A DNA stretch of 64,000 nucleotides from Enterobacter cloacae (GTDB taxonomy: Bacteria > Pseudomonadota > Gammaproteobacteria > Enterobacterales > Enterobacteriaceae), in NCBI RefSeq assembly GCF_013375935.1, contig NZ_CP056117.1, positions 2,480,001-2,544,000 of the forward strand, written 5' to 3'. The position numbers and the translations under genes are program-made. Of the stretch, positions 41,258 to 51,212 are shown in pieces. Every line of letters begins with the position of its first letter. The first letter of the stretch is position 1. The notes beneath the pieces are model-generated. The model made no database searches, was not told the origin of the DNA, and was given only the letters and a program-made list of their open reading frames with translations.

Positions 41258-41276
41258 GCGTTTGAAGGTATAGTAG

Positions 41277-41303
41277 AAGGGAGCCGCGCGGCTCCCTTTT
41301 TTT
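41277..41303 (+). terminator. Rho-independent terminator of fabB
   Basis: AAGGGAGCC, loop GCGC, GGCTCCCTT followed by T residues, 19 bp after the fabB stop and before yfcJ. Confidence 0.9.
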
Positions 41304-41325
41304 ATGCCTGAACACGGAGTTATGC

Positions 41326-42504
41326 ATGAAGGCCGTTATCCCTGAGAAGCGTACCCCTTCCGGGAACCTTTCCCTTTTCCGCATCGCCTTTGCGGTATTT
41401 CTGACCTACATGACCGTTGGCCTGCCGCTGCCTGTTATTCCACTTTTCGTACATCACGAGCTGGGCTACGGCAACACCATGGTCGGCATTGCGGTGGGCA
41501 TTCAGTTTTTAGCCACGGTATTAACCCGGGGCTACGCCGGACGACTGGCGGACCAGCACGGCGCAAAACGCTCGGCGTTGCAGGGCATGCTGGCCTGCGG
41601 GCTGGCCGGAGGTGCGTGGCTGTTGGCGGCACTCCTGCCGGTAGACGCCGCGTATAAGTTCGCCCTGCTGGTGGCGGGACGCCTGATCCTCGGCTTCGGC
41701 GAAAGCCAGCTGCTGACCGGCACCCTGACCTGGGGAATGGGGCTGGTTGGCCCTGCGCAGTCGGGCAAGGTGATGTCGTGGAACGGGATGGCGATTTATG
41801 GCGCACTGGCGGCAGGCGCGCCGTTGGGGCTGCTGATCCACAGCCAGTTTGGTTTTGCGGCGCTGGCAGCAACCACTATGGTATTGCCGCTGCTGGCGTG
41901 GGCATTTAACGGTTCGGTGCGCAAGGTGCCAGCCCATAAAGGCGAGCGTCCTTCGCTGTGGAGCGTGGTGGGGCAAATCTGGCAGCCGGGTCTGGGGCTG
42001 GCGCTTCAGGGAGTGGGCTTTGCGGTTATCGGTACCTTCGTCTCCCTCTATTTCATGAGCCGCGGCTGGGCGATGGCGGGCTTTACGCTGACGGCTTTTG
42101 GTGGCGCGTTTGTCCTGATGCGCGTGCTGTTTGGCTGGATGCCGGATCGCTTTGGCGGCGTGAAGGTCGCCGTGGCGTCTTTGGCGATCGAGGCCATTGG
42201 CCTGCTGCTGCTCTGGCAGGCGCCCGGCGCGTTCGTTGCGTTACTGGGGGCGGCGTTAACCGGCTGCGGCTGTTCGCTGATCTTCCCGGCGCTGGGCGTC
42301 GAAGTTGTGAAGCGCGTCGCGCCGCAGGTTCGCGGCACGGCGCTGGGGGGCTACGCGGCGTTTCAGGACATTTCATATGGCATCGCCGGACCGCTGGCGG
42401 GGCTGCTTGCAACCTCGTTTGGCTACCCTTCCGTATTTCTCGCCGGTGCGGTGTCCGCGGTGGTGGGGATTGTGGTGACGCTGGTGGCGTTTCGAAAGGG
42501 CTAA
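41326..42504 (+). CDS. yfcJ: YfcJ, major facilitator superfamily transporter
   Basis: A 392-residue inner-membrane protein (E. coli YfcJ has 392) with twelve expected helices. The MFS loop 2-3 motif is present as [15 protein letters not shown] (about residues 68-82). GGAG lies seven bases ahead of the ATG. YfcJ and its paralog YhhS have been grouped as arabinose/aryl-type efflux carriers, but a firm substrate is lacking. A REP element separates its stop from the convergent flk. Confidence 0.92.
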   Translation: MKAVIPEKRTPSGNLSLFRIAFAVFLTYMTVGLPLPVIPLFVHHELGYGNTMVGIAVGIQFLATVLTRGYAGRLADQHGAKRSALQGMLACGLAGGAWLLAALLPVDAAYKFALLVAGRLILGFGESQLLTGTLTWGMGLVGPAQSGKVMSWNGMAIYGALAAGAPLGLLIHSQFGFAALAATTMVLPLLAWAFNGSVRKVPAHKGERPSLWSVVGQIWQPGLGLALQGVGFAVIGTFVSLYFMSRGWAMAGFTLTAFGGAFVLMRVLFGWMPDRFGGVKVAVASLAIEAIGLLLLWQAPGAFVALLGAALTGCGCSLIFPALGVEVVKRVAPQVRGTALGGYAAFQDISYGIAGPLAGLLATSFGYPSVFLAGAVSAVVGIVVTLVAFRKG

Positions 42505-42510
42505 CGTGTT

Positions 42511-42538
42511 GCCGGGTGGCGGCTACGCCTTGCCCGGC
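42511..42538. repeat. REP element between yfcJ and flk
   Basis: GCCGGGTGGCGGCTACGCCT followed by TGCCCGGC: the typical enterobacterial REP palindrome with the GGCTACGCC core, located between convergent genes, where these elements usually sit. Confidence 0.85.
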
Positions 42539-42544
42539 TAAGCG

Positions 42545-43549
42545 TCAGGCAACCAGCCAGAAAATCGCCAGCGCAATCATCAACGCGACAAACATCAGTC
42601 CCGGTCGGGCTGAAAGCGTTTTAAACGTGTCGACCACCGGCGCAAACAGCGGGCTGTAGACAGGCTGAATATCCCGCACCTCCGGCACGCCACCTTCACG
42701 CTCGGCGCGGCGGATAAAGATCTGATTCAGTAAATCCTGCACCTGCGCGGTTGTCAGCACCGTTTGCGGGGTGGCCTGCCAGGCCTGCTGAGCGTAGTCC
42801 CGAACCGCTGCAAACTCCTGCGGCTCAAGGGGCTGCTTAAGCGACGCCTGCACCGTATGCAGCGTCGGGGCGCTCTGGGCGCTGAGCGTCTGCCGCGCCT
42901 GGAGCCAGGTGACCAGATGGGTAAACTGTTTTGCCGGGATCGTCTCGCCCGCTTTCACGCCGGAGAGTTCCAGCATGGACTGCCAGATAAGCTTTGTCGG
43001 CTCGCCGGTGGCCGCAGCCAGCTTAGTGACCATCTGCTTGAGCGTGTTATGTTCCGCAGGCTGCATTGGCCGTTCCGTAGGCTGGCGCTGTTGCGGCTGC
43101 GGGATAGAGAGCTGATTACTTTGCAGCAGGGTCAGCACGGTTTTAAGCTGTTCCGGCGAAAGCTGGCTCAGCGCGGTATGGCCGTACTGTTGACGGATAA
43201 AATCACTCACCGCCTGGCGATTGTTCCCCTGGCCCAACAGCTCGGTCAGCTGAGAGACAGTCTGGCGGGTCGTATGCTGCTGCTGCGCGCTGGTGAGACG
43301 CTGATTCAGGTTTTGCTCAGCGGCAGGGAAATGGCGCGACTGTAGCGGCGCATCGTTTCTGACGCCCAAATCGTGCTTAACGCCTGCCCATACCTCAGCG
43401 TTCTGCTGCGAGGTCAACGCGATAAGGCGCGTGATCAGACGCTCCAGTACGGTGCGCTGTTGCGTGGAGAGCGGCTGGTCGCCTGGCGTGTTGGGCGTTA
43501 CGGGGCCTTCACCCGGAGGGCGCGGAGGCGTACCTGAAATGGGCTGCAT
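42545..43549 (-). CDS. flk: Flk, regulator of flagellar assembly
   Basis: A 334-residue membrane-anchored protein (E. coli 331). The long N-terminal part is Gln/Pro-rich and cytoplasmic; one hydrophobic helix at the very C-terminus (GLMFVALMIALAIFWLVA) anchors it. In Salmonella Flk prevents early export of FlgM and couples gene expression to ring assembly. The ATG at 43549 (MQPISGTPPRPP) has an AAGGAT site; a TTG two codons earlier is in frame but unlikely. It is divergent from pdxB. Confidence 0.92.
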   Translation of the reverse strand: MQPISGTPPRPPGEGPVTPNTPGDQPLSTQQRTVLERLITRLIALTSQQNAEVWAGVKHDLGVRNDAPLQSRHFPAAEQNLNQRLTSAQQQHTTRQTVSQLTELLGQGNNRQAVSDFIRQQYGHTALSQLSPEQLKTVLTLLQSNQLSIPQPQQRQPTERPMQPAEHNTLKQMVTKLAAATGEPTKLIWQSMLELSGVKAGETIPAKQFTHLVTWLQARQTLSAQSAPTLHTVQASLKQPLEPQEFAAVRDYAQQAWQATPQTVLTTAQVQDLLNQIFIRRAEREGGVPEVRDIQPVYSPLFAPVVDTFKTLSARPGLMFVALMIALAIFWLVA

Positions 43550-43660
43550 CGTCAAAAATCCTTAAAGTCAAACTCTGCGTAACCGGGCAGAAATATATGC
43601 CCGGCGGCGAGATTATGGCACACTTGGCAGGTTTACTTCCTCTCAAACAGGTACTCAGAC

Positions 43661-44797
43661 GTGAAAATCCTCGTTGATGAAAATATGCCTTACGCCCGCG
43701 AGCTGTTCAGCCGCCTGGGTGAGGTTAAGGCTGTCCCTGGTCGCCCGATTCCGGTAAGCGAGCTGGACGATGCAGACGCCCTGATGGTGCGCTCGGTGAC
43801 CAAAGTAAATGAGGCTCTGCTCTGCGGCAAAGGGATTAAATTTGTCGGGACGGCAACGGCCGGGACCGACCATGTGGATGACCAATGGCTTAAGCAGGCG
43901 GGGATCGGTTTTTCAGCGGCGCCAGGCTGTAACGCGATCGCCGTCGTGGAATACGTCTTTTCCTCATTGCTGATGCTGGCCGAGCGCGACGGGTTTGCGC
44001 TGAAGGACCGCACCGTAGGCATCGTGGGCGTGGGTAACGTGGGCGGACGCCTGCAAAAGCGCCTGGAAGCGTGGGGCATTCGCACGGTATTGTGCGATCC
44101 GCCGCGCAAGGATAACGGCGATGACGGTGATTTCCGTACGCTGGATGAGCTGGTTGACGAGTGCGATGTCATTACCTTCCACACGCCGCTCTTTAAAGAG
44201 GGGCCTTACAGGTCCCTGCATCTGGCCGACGAAACGCTGATCCGCCGCCTGAAGGCTGGCACTATTCTGATAAATGCCTGCCGTGGTCCGGTGGTAGATA
44301 ACGCGGCGCTGCTGAAATGCCTCGACGAAGGTCAGGATCTCAGCGTCGTGCTGGACGTCTGGGAGCCCGAGCCGGATCTCAACGTCGCGCTGCTGGATAA
44401 GGTGGACGTGGGCACCGCGCATATCGCGGGTTATACCCTCGAAGGCAAAGCGCGCGGCACGACTCAGGTATTTGAGGCCTACAGCGCCTTTATCGGCCAT
44501 CCGCAGCAGGTGGCGCTGGACACGTTACTTCCCGCGCCCGAGTTCGGCCGGCTCACCCTTCATGGGCCGCTGGATGAGGCAACGCTGAAAAGGCTCGTGC
44601 ATTTGGTGTATGATGTGCGCCGCGATGACGCGCTGCTGCGTAAAGTGGCGGGTATTCCGGGTGAGTTTGACAAGCTGCGCAAGAATTATCTCGAGCGCCG
44701 CGAGTGGTCTTCCCTGTATGTGATGTGCGACGACGCCTCAGCGGCGACGCTGCTGCACAAGCTGGGATTTAACGCCGTTCACCATCCGGCACGTTAA
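43661..44797 (+). CDS. pdxB: PdxB, erythronate-4-phosphate dehydrogenase
   Basis: A 378-residue NAD-dependent D-2-hydroxyacid dehydrogenase (E. coli 378) for the second step of pyridoxal phosphate synthesis. The NAD motif [13 protein letters not shown] begins near residue 120; catalytic residues Arg208, Glu237 and His254 are in place. The C-terminal dimerisation domain (after about 290) is present. It is followed by a strong terminator-like hairpin and then usg; in E. coli pdxB-usg-truA-dedA are described as one transcription unit, so the hairpin probably reduces but does not stop read-through. Confidence 0.97.
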   Translation: MKILVDENMPYARELFSRLGEVKAVPGRPIPVSELDDADALMVRSVTKVNEALLCGKGIKFVGTATAGTDHVDDQWLKQAGIGFSAAPGCNAIAVVEYVFSSLLMLAERDGFALKDRTVGIVGVGNVGGRLQKRLEAWGIRTVLCDPPRKDNGDDGDFRTLDELVDECDVITFHTPLFKEGPYRSLHLADETLIRRLKAGTILINACRGPVVDNAALLKCLDEGQDLSVVLDVWEPEPDLNVALLDKVDVGTAHIAGYTLEGKARGTTQVFEAYSAFIGHPQQVALDTLLPAPEFGRLTLHGPLDEATLKRLVHLVYDVRRDDALLRKVAGIPGEFDKLRKNYLERREWSSLYVMCDDASAATLLHKLGFNAVHHPAR

Positions 44798-44807
44798 TGT
44801 CTTTCTG

Positions 44808-44842
44808 CTCCCTGCCGGAGGCTCCGGCAGGGACGCTTTTTT
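44808..44842 (+). terminator. Terminator-like hairpin between pdxB and usg
   Basis: CCCTGCCGG, loop AGGCT, CCGGCAGGG followed after ACGC by six T residues. It lies between genes thought to be co-transcribed. Confidence 0.75.
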
Positions 44843-44861
44843 ATTTCTGGAGTAAACCACC

Positions 44862-45875
44862 ATGTCTGAAGGCTGGAACATTGCCATTTTGGGTGCCACT
44901 GGCGCCGTGGGCGAAGCCCTGCTCGAAACCCTTGCTGAGCGTCAGTTCCCGGTGGGCGACATTTTTGCGCTGGCGCGTACCGACAGCGCGGGTGAACATC
45001 TGCGCTTCGGCGGCAAAACCGTGACGGTGCAGGATGCCGCCGCGTTCGACTGGACGCAGGCTCAGCTGGCATTTTTTGCCGCAGGTGCAGAAGCAACAGC
45101 GTCTTATATTGAAGAAGCCACCAACGCCGGATGTCTGGTTATTGACCTGAGCGGCCTGTTCTCCCTGGAGCCGGATGTGCCGCTGGTGGTACCGGACGTT
45201 AACCCGTTCGTGCTGGCTGACTACCGTAACCGTAACATCATTGCGGTACCAGACAGCCTCACCAGCCAGCTGCTGACCGCGCTGAAGCCGCTTATCGACG
45301 ACGGTGGCCTGTCGCGTATTTCCGTGACCAGCCTGCTGTCCGCCTCCGCCAGCGGCAAAAAAGCGGTCGATGCGCTGGCAGGGCAGAGCGCGAAGCTGCT
45401 GAACGGTATCCCGATCGACGAAGACGATTTCTTTGGCCGCCAGCTGGCGTTCAACATGCTCCCGCTGCTGCCGGATCGTGAAGGTTCGGTGCGTGAAGAG
45501 CGCCGCATCGTCGACGAAGCGCGCAAAATTATGCAGGATGACGGGCTGACGATCTCCGTAAACGTCGTGCAGTCGCCGGTCTTTTACGGCCATGCGCAGA
45601 TGGTCGGCTTTGAAGCCCTGCGTCCGCTGGCGGCCGAAGAGGCGCGCGACGCGTTTGGTCGTGCCGAAGACATCGTGCTTTCCGAAGATGGCGAGTTCCC
45701 GACGCAGGTGGGCGACGCAACCGGCAGCGCGCACCTCTCCGTGGGCTGCGTTCGCAACGACTACGGCATGCCGGAGCAGGTGCAGTTCTGGTCCGTGGCG
45801 GACAACGTTCGCTTCGGCGGCGCGCTGATGGCGGTCAAAATCGCCGAGAAGCTGGTACAGGAGTACCTGTACTGA
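44862..45875 (+). CDS. usg: Usg, aspartate-semialdehyde dehydrogenase-like protein
   Basis: A 337-residue protein with the fold of aspartate-semialdehyde dehydrogenase. The NADP motif [12 protein letters not shown] is near residue 10. At the place where the dehydrogenase has its catalytic Cys, this protein reads AVPDSLTSQ, so the nucleophile appears to be missing and activity as Asd is unlikely. The function of Usg is unknown. Its TGA overlaps the truA ATG (TGATG), so the two are coupled. A GGAG site precedes the start. Confidence 0.93.
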   Translation: MSEGWNIAILGATGAVGEALLETLAERQFPVGDIFALARTDSAGEHLRFGGKTVTVQDAAAFDWTQAQLAFFAAGAEATASYIEEATNAGCLVIDLSGLFSLEPDVPLVVPDVNPFVLADYRNRNIIAVPDSLTSQLLTALKPLIDDGGLSRISVTSLLSASASGKKAVDALAGQSAKLLNGIPIDEDDFFGRQLAFNMLPLLPDREGSVREERRIVDEARKIMQDDGLTISVNVVQSPVFYGHAQMVGFEALRPLAAEEARDAFGRAEDIVLSEDGEFPTQVGDATGSAHLSVGCVRNDYGMPEQVQFWSVADNVRFGGALMAVKIAEKLVQEYLY

Positions 45876-46687
45876 TGTCGGAAGTGGAACAAAAGCCGGT
45901 CCACAGAATTGCCCTCGGCATCGAGTACGACGGCAGCAAATATTATGGCTGGCAGCGTCAGAATGAGGTGCGCAGCGTCCAGGAAAAGCTGGAGAAAGCG
46001 CTCTCTCAGGTGGCGAATGAACCGATAAGCGTCTTCTGCGCGGGACGCACCGATGCGGGCGTTCACGGCACGGGACAGGTGGTGCACTTCGAAACCACCG
46101 CCGTGCGCAAAGACGCGGCCTGGACGCTGGGCGTAAATGCGAATTTACCTGGTGACATCGCGGTGCGTTGGGTTAAAGCTGTGCCGGATGATTTTCACGC
46201 GCGTTTCAGCGCGACGGCGCGGCGCTACCGTTACGTCATCTACAACCAGCGCCTGCGCCCGGCGGTGTTAAGCCAGGGCGTAACGCATTTTTATGAACCG
46301 CTCGATGCAGAACGTATGCAGCGTGCGGCGCAGTGTCTGATTGGTGAAAATGACTTTACGTCGTTCCGTGCGGTGCAGTGTCAGTCCCGTACGCCGTGGC
46401 GTAACGTTATGCACATTAGCGTCAGTCGTTATGGCGCGTATGTGGTGGTGGATATCAAAGCCAATGCCTTTGTACATCATATGGTGCGGAATATTGTAGG
46501 CAGCCTGATGGAAGTGGGCGCCGGACACCAGCCGGAGAGCTGGATTGCAGAACTGCTGGCAGCGAAGGACAGAACGCTTGCGGCAGCAACGGCGAAAGCG
46601 GAAGGGCTGTATCTGGTTTCGGTGGATTATCCGGACCGGTTTGACCTGCCAAAACCGCCAATGGGCCCGCTGTTTTTAGCGGACTAA
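45875..46687 (+). CDS. truA: TruA, tRNA pseudouridine synthase (positions 38-40)
   Basis: A 270-residue enzyme (E. coli 270) that converts uridines 38, 39 and 40 in the anticodon stem to pseudouridine. The catalytic Asp60 is in [17 protein letters not shown]. It is translationally coupled to usg and followed 28 bp later by dedA. Confidence 0.97.
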   Translation: MSEVEQKPVHRIALGIEYDGSKYYGWQRQNEVRSVQEKLEKALSQVANEPISVFCAGRTDAGVHGTGQVVHFETTAVRKDAAWTLGVNANLPGDIAVRWVKAVPDDFHARFSATARRYRYVIYNQRLRPAVLSQGVTHFYEPLDAERMQRAAQCLIGENDFTSFRAVQCQSRTPWRNVMHISVSRYGAYVVVDIKANAFVHHMVRNIVGSLMEVGAGHQPESWIAELLAAKDRTLAAATAKAEGLYLVSVDYPDRFDLPKPPMGPLFLAD

Positions 46688-46715
46688 ACAAAGGTGCAAT
46701 TAAGGCTTAGACAAT

Positions 46716-47375
46716 ATGGACGTAATACGTTTTCTGATTGATTTCATCCTGCATATTGATGTTCACCTGGCGGAGCTGGTCGCGCAGTACGGCGTCTGGG
46801 TTTACGCCATTCTGTTCCTCATTCTGTTCTGTGAAACCGGTCTGGTCGTCACGCCATTCCTGCCGGGCGATTCACTGCTGTTCGTTGCAGGCGCGTTATC
46901 CGCGCTGCCAACCAATGACCTGAACGTTCATCTGATGGTCGCGCTGATGATCGTTGCGGCGATTATTGGTGATGCGGTCAACTACACCATTGGACGGGTA
47001 TTTGGGGAACGGCTATTCAGTAACCCGGACTCGAAGATTTTCCGCCGCAGCTATTTAGACAAGACCCACGCCTTTTATGAGCGCCACGGCGGTAAGACCA
47101 TTATTCTTGCCCGCTTTGTGCCTATCGTCCGCACGTTTGCCCCGTTTGTGGCGGGAATGGGCCACATGTCCTATCGTCATTTTGCAATGTACAACGTGGT
47201 GGGCGCGCTGCTGTGGGTGCTGCTCTTTACCTATGCGGGCTACCTGTTTGGCGATCTGCCTGTAGTTCAGGAAAACCTTAAGTTACTGATTGTAGCGATT
47301 ATTGTGCTTTCCGTACTGCCGGGCGTTATCGAAATCATTCGTCACCGACGCGCGGCGGCAAAGCAGGCGAAGTAA
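46716..47375 (+). CDS. dedA: DedA family membrane protein
   Basis: A 219-residue polytopic inner-membrane protein (E. coli 219) of the DedA/VTT family. Signatures include [19 protein letters not shown] (near residue 38) and [19 protein letters not shown] (near 134) with the conserved Glu, Asp and Arg residues of the re-entrant loops. DedA proteins are tied to proton-motive force and, in recent work, to undecaprenyl phosphate or phospholipid flipping. The tail is basic ([11 protein letters not shown]). Downstream of truA, upstream of accD. Confidence 0.95.
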   Translation: MDVIRFLIDFILHIDVHLAELVAQYGVWVYAILFLILFCETGLVVTPFLPGDSLLFVAGALSALPTNDLNVHLMVALMIVAAIIGDAVNYTIGRVFGERLFSNPDSKIFRRSYLDKTHAFYERHGGKTIILARFVPIVRTFAPFVAGMGHMSYRHFAMYNVVGALLWVLLFTYAGYLFGDLPVVQENLKLLIVAIIVLSVLPGVIEIIRHRRAAAKQAK

Positions 47376-47529
47376 GTGCACGCTGGCGGTTCGACCACTT
47401 TTTTATCCAAAGTTTCGGGCTGTTATGTTTTAATGTGCAACATTCATGGTCTGTTGGAGGCAAAAATGGCATTATTCGCCTCTTACAGCAAAACTGGCAT
47501 ACGACCAGGTTCAGGCAGAAAGGTTATCA

Positions 47530-48435
47530 ATGAGCTGGATTGAACGAATTAAAAGCAACATTACCCCGACGCGTAAAGCGAGCATTCCTGAAGGGGTATG
47601 GACGAAGTGTGATAGCTGCGGCCAGGTTCTGTATCGTGCAGAGCTGGAACGCAATCTTGAGGTGTGTCCGAAGTGTGACCACCACATGCGTATGTCGGCG
47701 CGCAACCGCCTGCATAGCCTGCTGGACGAAGGTTCTCTGGTAGAACTGGGCAGCGAACTGGAGCCAAAAGACGTGCTCAAGTTCCGCGACTCCAAAAAAT
47801 ACAAAGATCGTCTGGCCTCTGCACAGAAAGAGACCGGCGAGAAAGACGCGCTGATCGTCATGAAAGGCACCCTGCATGACATGCCGGTTGTTGCCGCCGC
47901 GTTCGAGTTCTCCTTCATGGGCGGCTCTATGGGCTCCGTGGTGGGTGCGCGCTTCGTGCGTGCCGTTGAGCAGGCGCTGGAAGACAACTGTCCGCTGATC
48001 TGCTTCTCCGCCTCCGGCGGTGCGCGTATGCAGGAAGCGCTGATGTCCCTGATGCAGATGGCAAAAACCTCTGCTGCGCTGGCGAAAATGCAGGAGCGCG
48101 GTCTGCCGTACATCTCCGTACTGACCGACCCAACCATGGGTGGCGTCTCTGCAAGCTTCGCGATGCTGGGCGACCTGAACATCGCTGAGCCAAAAGCGCT
48201 GATTGGCTTCGCCGGTCCACGCGTTATCGAGCAGACCGTACGTGAGAAACTGCCGCCGGGCTTCCAGCGCAGTGAGTTCCTCATTGAGAAAGGCGCTATC
48301 GACATGATCGTCCGCCGCCCGGAAATGCGCCTTAAACTGGCAAGCGTCCTGGCGAAGCTGATGAATCTGCCGTCGCCGAGCCCGGACGAGCCGCGCGAGG
48401 GCGTGGTGGTACCGGATCAGGAACCCGAGGCCTGA
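47530..48435 (+). CDS. accD: AccD, acetyl-CoA carboxylase carboxyltransferase subunit beta
   Basis: A 301-residue subunit (E. coli 304) of the first committed step of fatty acid synthesis; it works as an alpha2beta2 complex with AccA. The start ATG at 47530 ([10 protein letters not shown]) has AAAGGT ahead, and the frame extended upstream is not conserved. The N-terminal zinc finger has Cys27, Cys30, Cys46 and Cys49. The carboxyltransferase core holds [10 protein letters not shown] and [11 protein letters not shown], ending in an acidic tail. A terminator follows, then folC. Confidence 0.98.
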   Translation: MSWIERIKSNITPTRKASIPEGVWTKCDSCGQVLYRAELERNLEVCPKCDHHMRMSARNRLHSLLDEGSLVELGSELEPKDVLKFRDSKKYKDRLASAQKETGEKDALIVMKGTLHDMPVVAAAFEFSFMGGSMGSVVGARFVRAVEQALEDNCPLICFSASGGARMQEALMSLMQMAKTSAALAKMQERGLPYISVLTDPTMGGVSASFAMLGDLNIAEPKALIGFAGPRVIEQTVREKLPPGFQRSEFLIEKGAIDMIVRRPEMRLKLASVLAKLMNLPSPSPDEPREGVVVPDQEPEA

Positions 48436-48441
48436 TAACTG

Positions 48442-48480
48442 AAAAGGGCAGGGCCGGTTGGCGCTGCCCTTTTGCTTTCT
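48442..48480 (+). terminator. Terminator of accD
   Basis: AAAAGGGCAG and CTGCCCTTTT form a ten-base stem with a 12-nt loop, followed by GCTTT. Confidence 0.85.
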
Positions 48481-48505
48481 AAACCGCTTATGACAACCGG
48501 GCATC

Positions 48506-49774
48506 ATGGAAAATAAACGCATTCCTCAAGCCACGTCGCCCCTGGCCGCGTGGCTTTCTTATCTGGAAAACCTGCACAGTAAAACCATCGACATGGGCCT
48601 TGAGCGCGTAAGCCAGGTTGCCGCGCGTCTCGACGTGCAGAAACCCGCGCCTTTCGTGTTTACCGTTGCCGGCACTAACGGTAAAGGGACCACCTGCCGC
48701 ACCCTGGAATCTGTCCTGATGGCGGCGGGTTACAGGGTTGGCGTATACAGCTCTCCGCATCTGGTGCGCTATACCGAGCGCGTGCGGGTGCAGAACGCCG
48801 AGCTTGCGGAATCGGCCCATACGGCGTCGTTTGCCGCTATCGAAGCCGCGCGCGGGGATACCTCATTAACCTATTTTGAGTACGGTACCCTGTCGGCGCT
48901 GTGGCTGTTTAAGCAGGCGCAGCTGGACGTGGTAATTCTGGAAGTCGGGCTGGGCGGGCGTCTGGATGCCACCAATATGGTGGATGCGGATGTTGCCGTC
49001 GTCACCAGCATCGCGCTGGACCACACCGACTGGCTGGGCCCCGACCGTGAAAGCATCGGACGTGAAAAGGCCGGTATTTTCCGGGCGAATAAGCCTGCCG
49101 TGGTCGGCGAGCCGGACATGCCCCACACTATCGCTGACGTGGCGAGAGAGAAGGGCGCTCAGCTGCTGCGTCGTGGCGTGGACTGGCACTATGAGGTTCA
49201 GGACCAAAGCTGGCGCTTTAGCGATGCACGGGGCGTGCTGGATAACCTGCCGCTGCCGCAGGTACCGCAGCCCAACGCGGCGACCGCGCTGGCGGCACTG
49301 CGTGCCAGCGGGTTAACGGTGAGCGAGCAGGCGATCCGTGACGGCATCAGCAACGCGCTGCTGCCGGGGCGTTTTCAGATTGTGAGTGAGTCACCGCGTC
49401 TGATTCTGGATGTTGCGCATAACCCGCATGCCGCGGCGTACCTCGCAGGCCGTCTCAAATCCTTACCAAAAACCGGGCGCGTGCTGGCGGTTATCGGTAT
49501 GCTTCATGATAAAGATATCGGCGGTACGCTGGCCTGCATGGAGAGTGTGGTCGATAGCTGGTATTGTGCACCTCTGGAAGGGCCGCGTGGTGCGACTGCC
49601 GAACAGTTGATGGAACATCTCGGCAAAGGCGAAATCTACAGCAGTGTGGTTTCGGCCTGGCGCGCCGCGATGGCGGAGGCTAAACCAGAAGATACCGTGC
49701 TGGTGTGTGGATCGTTCCACACGGTGGCACATGTCATGGAAGTGATGGAGGCGGGGAGAACCGGTGGCGAGTAA
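48506..49774 (+). CDS. folC: FolC, dihydrofolate synthase/folylpolyglutamate synthase
   Basis: A 422-residue bifunctional ligase (E. coli 422) that joins dihydropteroate with glutamate and extends the glutamate tail of folates, with ATP. The P-loop GTNGKGTTC lies at residues 56-64, LGGRLDATN near 150 and the Mur-ligase-like DVAHNPHAA near 303. The last 11 bases overlap dedD, which starts with GTG inside folC, so the two are co-translated. Confidence 0.96.
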   Translation: MENKRIPQATSPLAAWLSYLENLHSKTIDMGLERVSQVAARLDVQKPAPFVFTVAGTNGKGTTCRTLESVLMAAGYRVGVYSSPHLVRYTERVRVQNAELAESAHTASFAAIEAARGDTSLTYFEYGTLSALWLFKQAQLDVVILEVGLGGRLDATNMVDADVAVVTSIALDHTDWLGPDRESIGREKAGIFRANKPAVVGEPDMPHTIADVAREKGAQLLRRGVDWHYEVQDQSWRFSDARGVLDNLPLPQVPQPNAATALAALRASGLTVSEQAIRDGISNALLPGRFQIVSESPRLILDVAHNPHAAAYLAGRLKSLPKTGRVLAVIGMLHDKDIGGTLACMESVVDSWYCAPLEGPRGATAEQLMEHLGKGEIYSSVVSAWRAAMAEAKPEDTVLVCGSFHTVAHVMEVMEAGRTGGE

Positions 49775-50459
49775 GTTTCAGAACCGTTTAACAGGAACCA
49801 TTGTGCTGGTCGCGCTCGGGGTGATTATTCTACCCGGGCTGCTCGACGGGCAGAAAAAGCATTACCAGGATGAATTTGCGGCCATTCCGCTGGTACCGAA
49901 ACCGGGAGACCGCGACGAGCCCGACATGCTGCCAGCGGCAACGCAGGCGCTGCCTGCCCAGCCGCCTGAAGGCGCAGCGGAAGAGGTGCGTGCAGGCGAT
50001 GCCGCAGCGCCATCCCTTGACCCGTCGCGTCTGGCTGCGAACAATAACGTTGAAATCGATCCCATACCGGCAGAGCAGCCTAAGCCGGTTGAAAAACCGA
50101 AGCCGGTAGAGAAAACGCAGCCTAAACCGCAGCGTGATAAAGCGGCCGAACAGCTGGCTGCGGCATCAGAAGCGCCGCCACCGGCAAAACAGGCCCAGCA
50201 GGAGGCAGCCCCGACGGGTAAAGCCTACGTGGTACAGCTGGGTGCGTTGAAGAATGCCGACAAGGTCAATGAGATCGTGAGTAAGCTGCGCGGCGCGGGA
50301 TACCGCGTTTATACTTCACCAACCACGCCGGTGCAGGGTAAAATTACCCGCATCCTCGTGGGGCCGGATGCGTCCAAAGATAAGCTGAAAGGGTCGCTTG
50401 GCGAACTGAAGCAGATCTCCGGGCTGAGCGGTGTGGTGATGAACTACAGCGCGAACTGA
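49764..50459 (+). CDS. dedD: DedD, SPOR-domain cell division protein
   Basis: A 231-residue bitopic inner-membrane protein (E. coli 220). It starts with GTG at 49764 (MASKFQNRLTGTIVLVALGV). A membrane helix is at about residues 9-25, followed by a long Pro/Ala/Lys/Glu-rich periplasmic linker with repeated KPVEKPKPVEK units (about 108-125), longer than in E. coli, and a C-terminal SPOR domain (about 152-228, GKAYVVQLGALKNADKV) that binds denuded septal peptidoglycan. It supports constriction with FtsN. Confidence 0.94.
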   Translation: MASKFQNRLTGTIVLVALGVIILPGLLDGQKKHYQDEFAAIPLVPKPGDRDEPDMLPAATQALPAQPPEGAAEEVRAGDAAAPSLDPSRLAANNNVEIDPIPAEQPKPVEKPKPVEKTQPKPQRDKAAEQLAAASEAPPPAKQAQQEAAPTGKAYVVQLGALKNADKVNEIVSKLRGAGYRVYTSPTTPVQGKITRILVGPDASKDKLKGSLGELKQISGLSGVVMNYSAN

Positions 50460-50464
50460 TATGG

Positions 50465-50530
50465 CTCCCCTCACCCTAACCCTAACCCTCTCCCCTTTGG
50501 GGAGAGGGTTAGGGTTAGGGTGAGGGGGAG
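50465..50530. repeat. 66-bp near-perfect palindrome with CCCTAA repeats
   Basis: The left arm (50465-50492) reads CTCCCCTCACCCTAACCCTA and continues ACCCTCTC; the right arm is its reverse complement around a CCCCTTTGGGG centre, with one extra base at the outer end. The arms hold tandem CCCTAA/TTAGGG hexamers. It is the longest member of the GGGAGAGGG palindrome family in the window and lies between dedD and the cvpA promoter. Confidence 0.85.
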
Positions 50531-50618
50531 AAAGCAGACGTCCACAGAGACGTCAGGCGGAGGGGCGTTGAACATTTTTTCAGCGCCTTTTTTATTTACG
50601 CGCGGGAAGGAAATCCCT

Positions 50619-50634
50619 ACGCAAACGTTTTCTT
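50619..50634 (+). promoter_or_regulatory. PurR operator of cvpA-purF
   Basis: ACGCAAACGTTTTCTT matches the PurR consensus ACGCAAACGTTTGCGT at 13 of 16 positions and lies just ahead of a -10-like TAGAAT (50642-50647). PurR repression of the cvpA-purF-ubiX unit is established in E. coli. Confidence 0.88.
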
Positions 50635-50690
50635 TTTCTGTTAGAATGCGCCCCGAACTGGATGACAGGGCGTTAAATCGTGGGACATAT

Positions 50691-51179
50691 ATGGTCTGGA
50701 TTGATTACGCCATCATTGCGGTGATTGGTTTTTCCTGTCTGGTTAGCCTGATCCGTGGCTTTGTTCGTGAAGCGTTATCGCTGGTAACCTGGGGTTGTGC
50801 TTTCTTTGTTGCCAGTCATTACTACACTTACCTGTCTGTCTGGTTCACGGGCTTTGAAGATGAACTGGTCCGAAACGGAATCGCCATCGCGGTGCTGTTT
50901 ATCGCGACGCTGATTGTCGGCGCTATTGTTAATTTCGTGATAGGTCAGCTGGTCGAGAAAACCGGTCTGTCTGGAACGGACAGGGTGCTCGGCATCTGTT
51001 TTGGCGCATTGCGAGGCGTGCTGATTGTGGCCGCGATCCTGTTCTTCCTGGATACCTTTACCGGGTTCTCCAAAAGCGAAGACTGGCAGAAGTCGCAGCT
51101 TATTCCGGAGTTCAGCTTCATCATCAGATGGTTCTTTGACTATCTGCAAAGCTCGTCGAGTTTCTTGCCCAGGGCGTAA
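50691..51179 (+). CDS. cvpA: CvpA, colicin V production protein
   Basis: A 162-residue inner-membrane protein (E. coli 162) with four expected helices. The ATG at 50691 (MVWIDYAIIAVIGFSC) is conserved; the frame extends upstream but would cross the promoter and PurR box. It is needed for colicin V production and has been linked to envelope and bile stress; its molecular role is unclear. It is the first gene of the PurR-controlled cvpA-purF operon, with 33 bp to purF. Confidence 0.96.
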   Translation: MVWIDYAIIAVIGFSCLVSLIRGFVREALSLVTWGCAFFVASHYYTYLSVWFTGFEDELVRNGIAIAVLFIATLIVGAIVNFVIGQLVEKTGLSGTDRVLGICFGALRGVLIVAAILFFLDTFTGFSKSEDWQKSQLIPEFSFIIRWFFDYLQSSSSFLPRA

Positions 51180-51212
51180 GCTCTGAGATGTGGCTTAACG
51201 AGGAAAAGACGA

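Noticed and set aside
41958..42659. Plus-strand 233-codon frame over the yfcJ 3' half
   Set aside because: Overlaps yfcJ in another frame and runs through the REP element; Gly/Arg-rich without domain.
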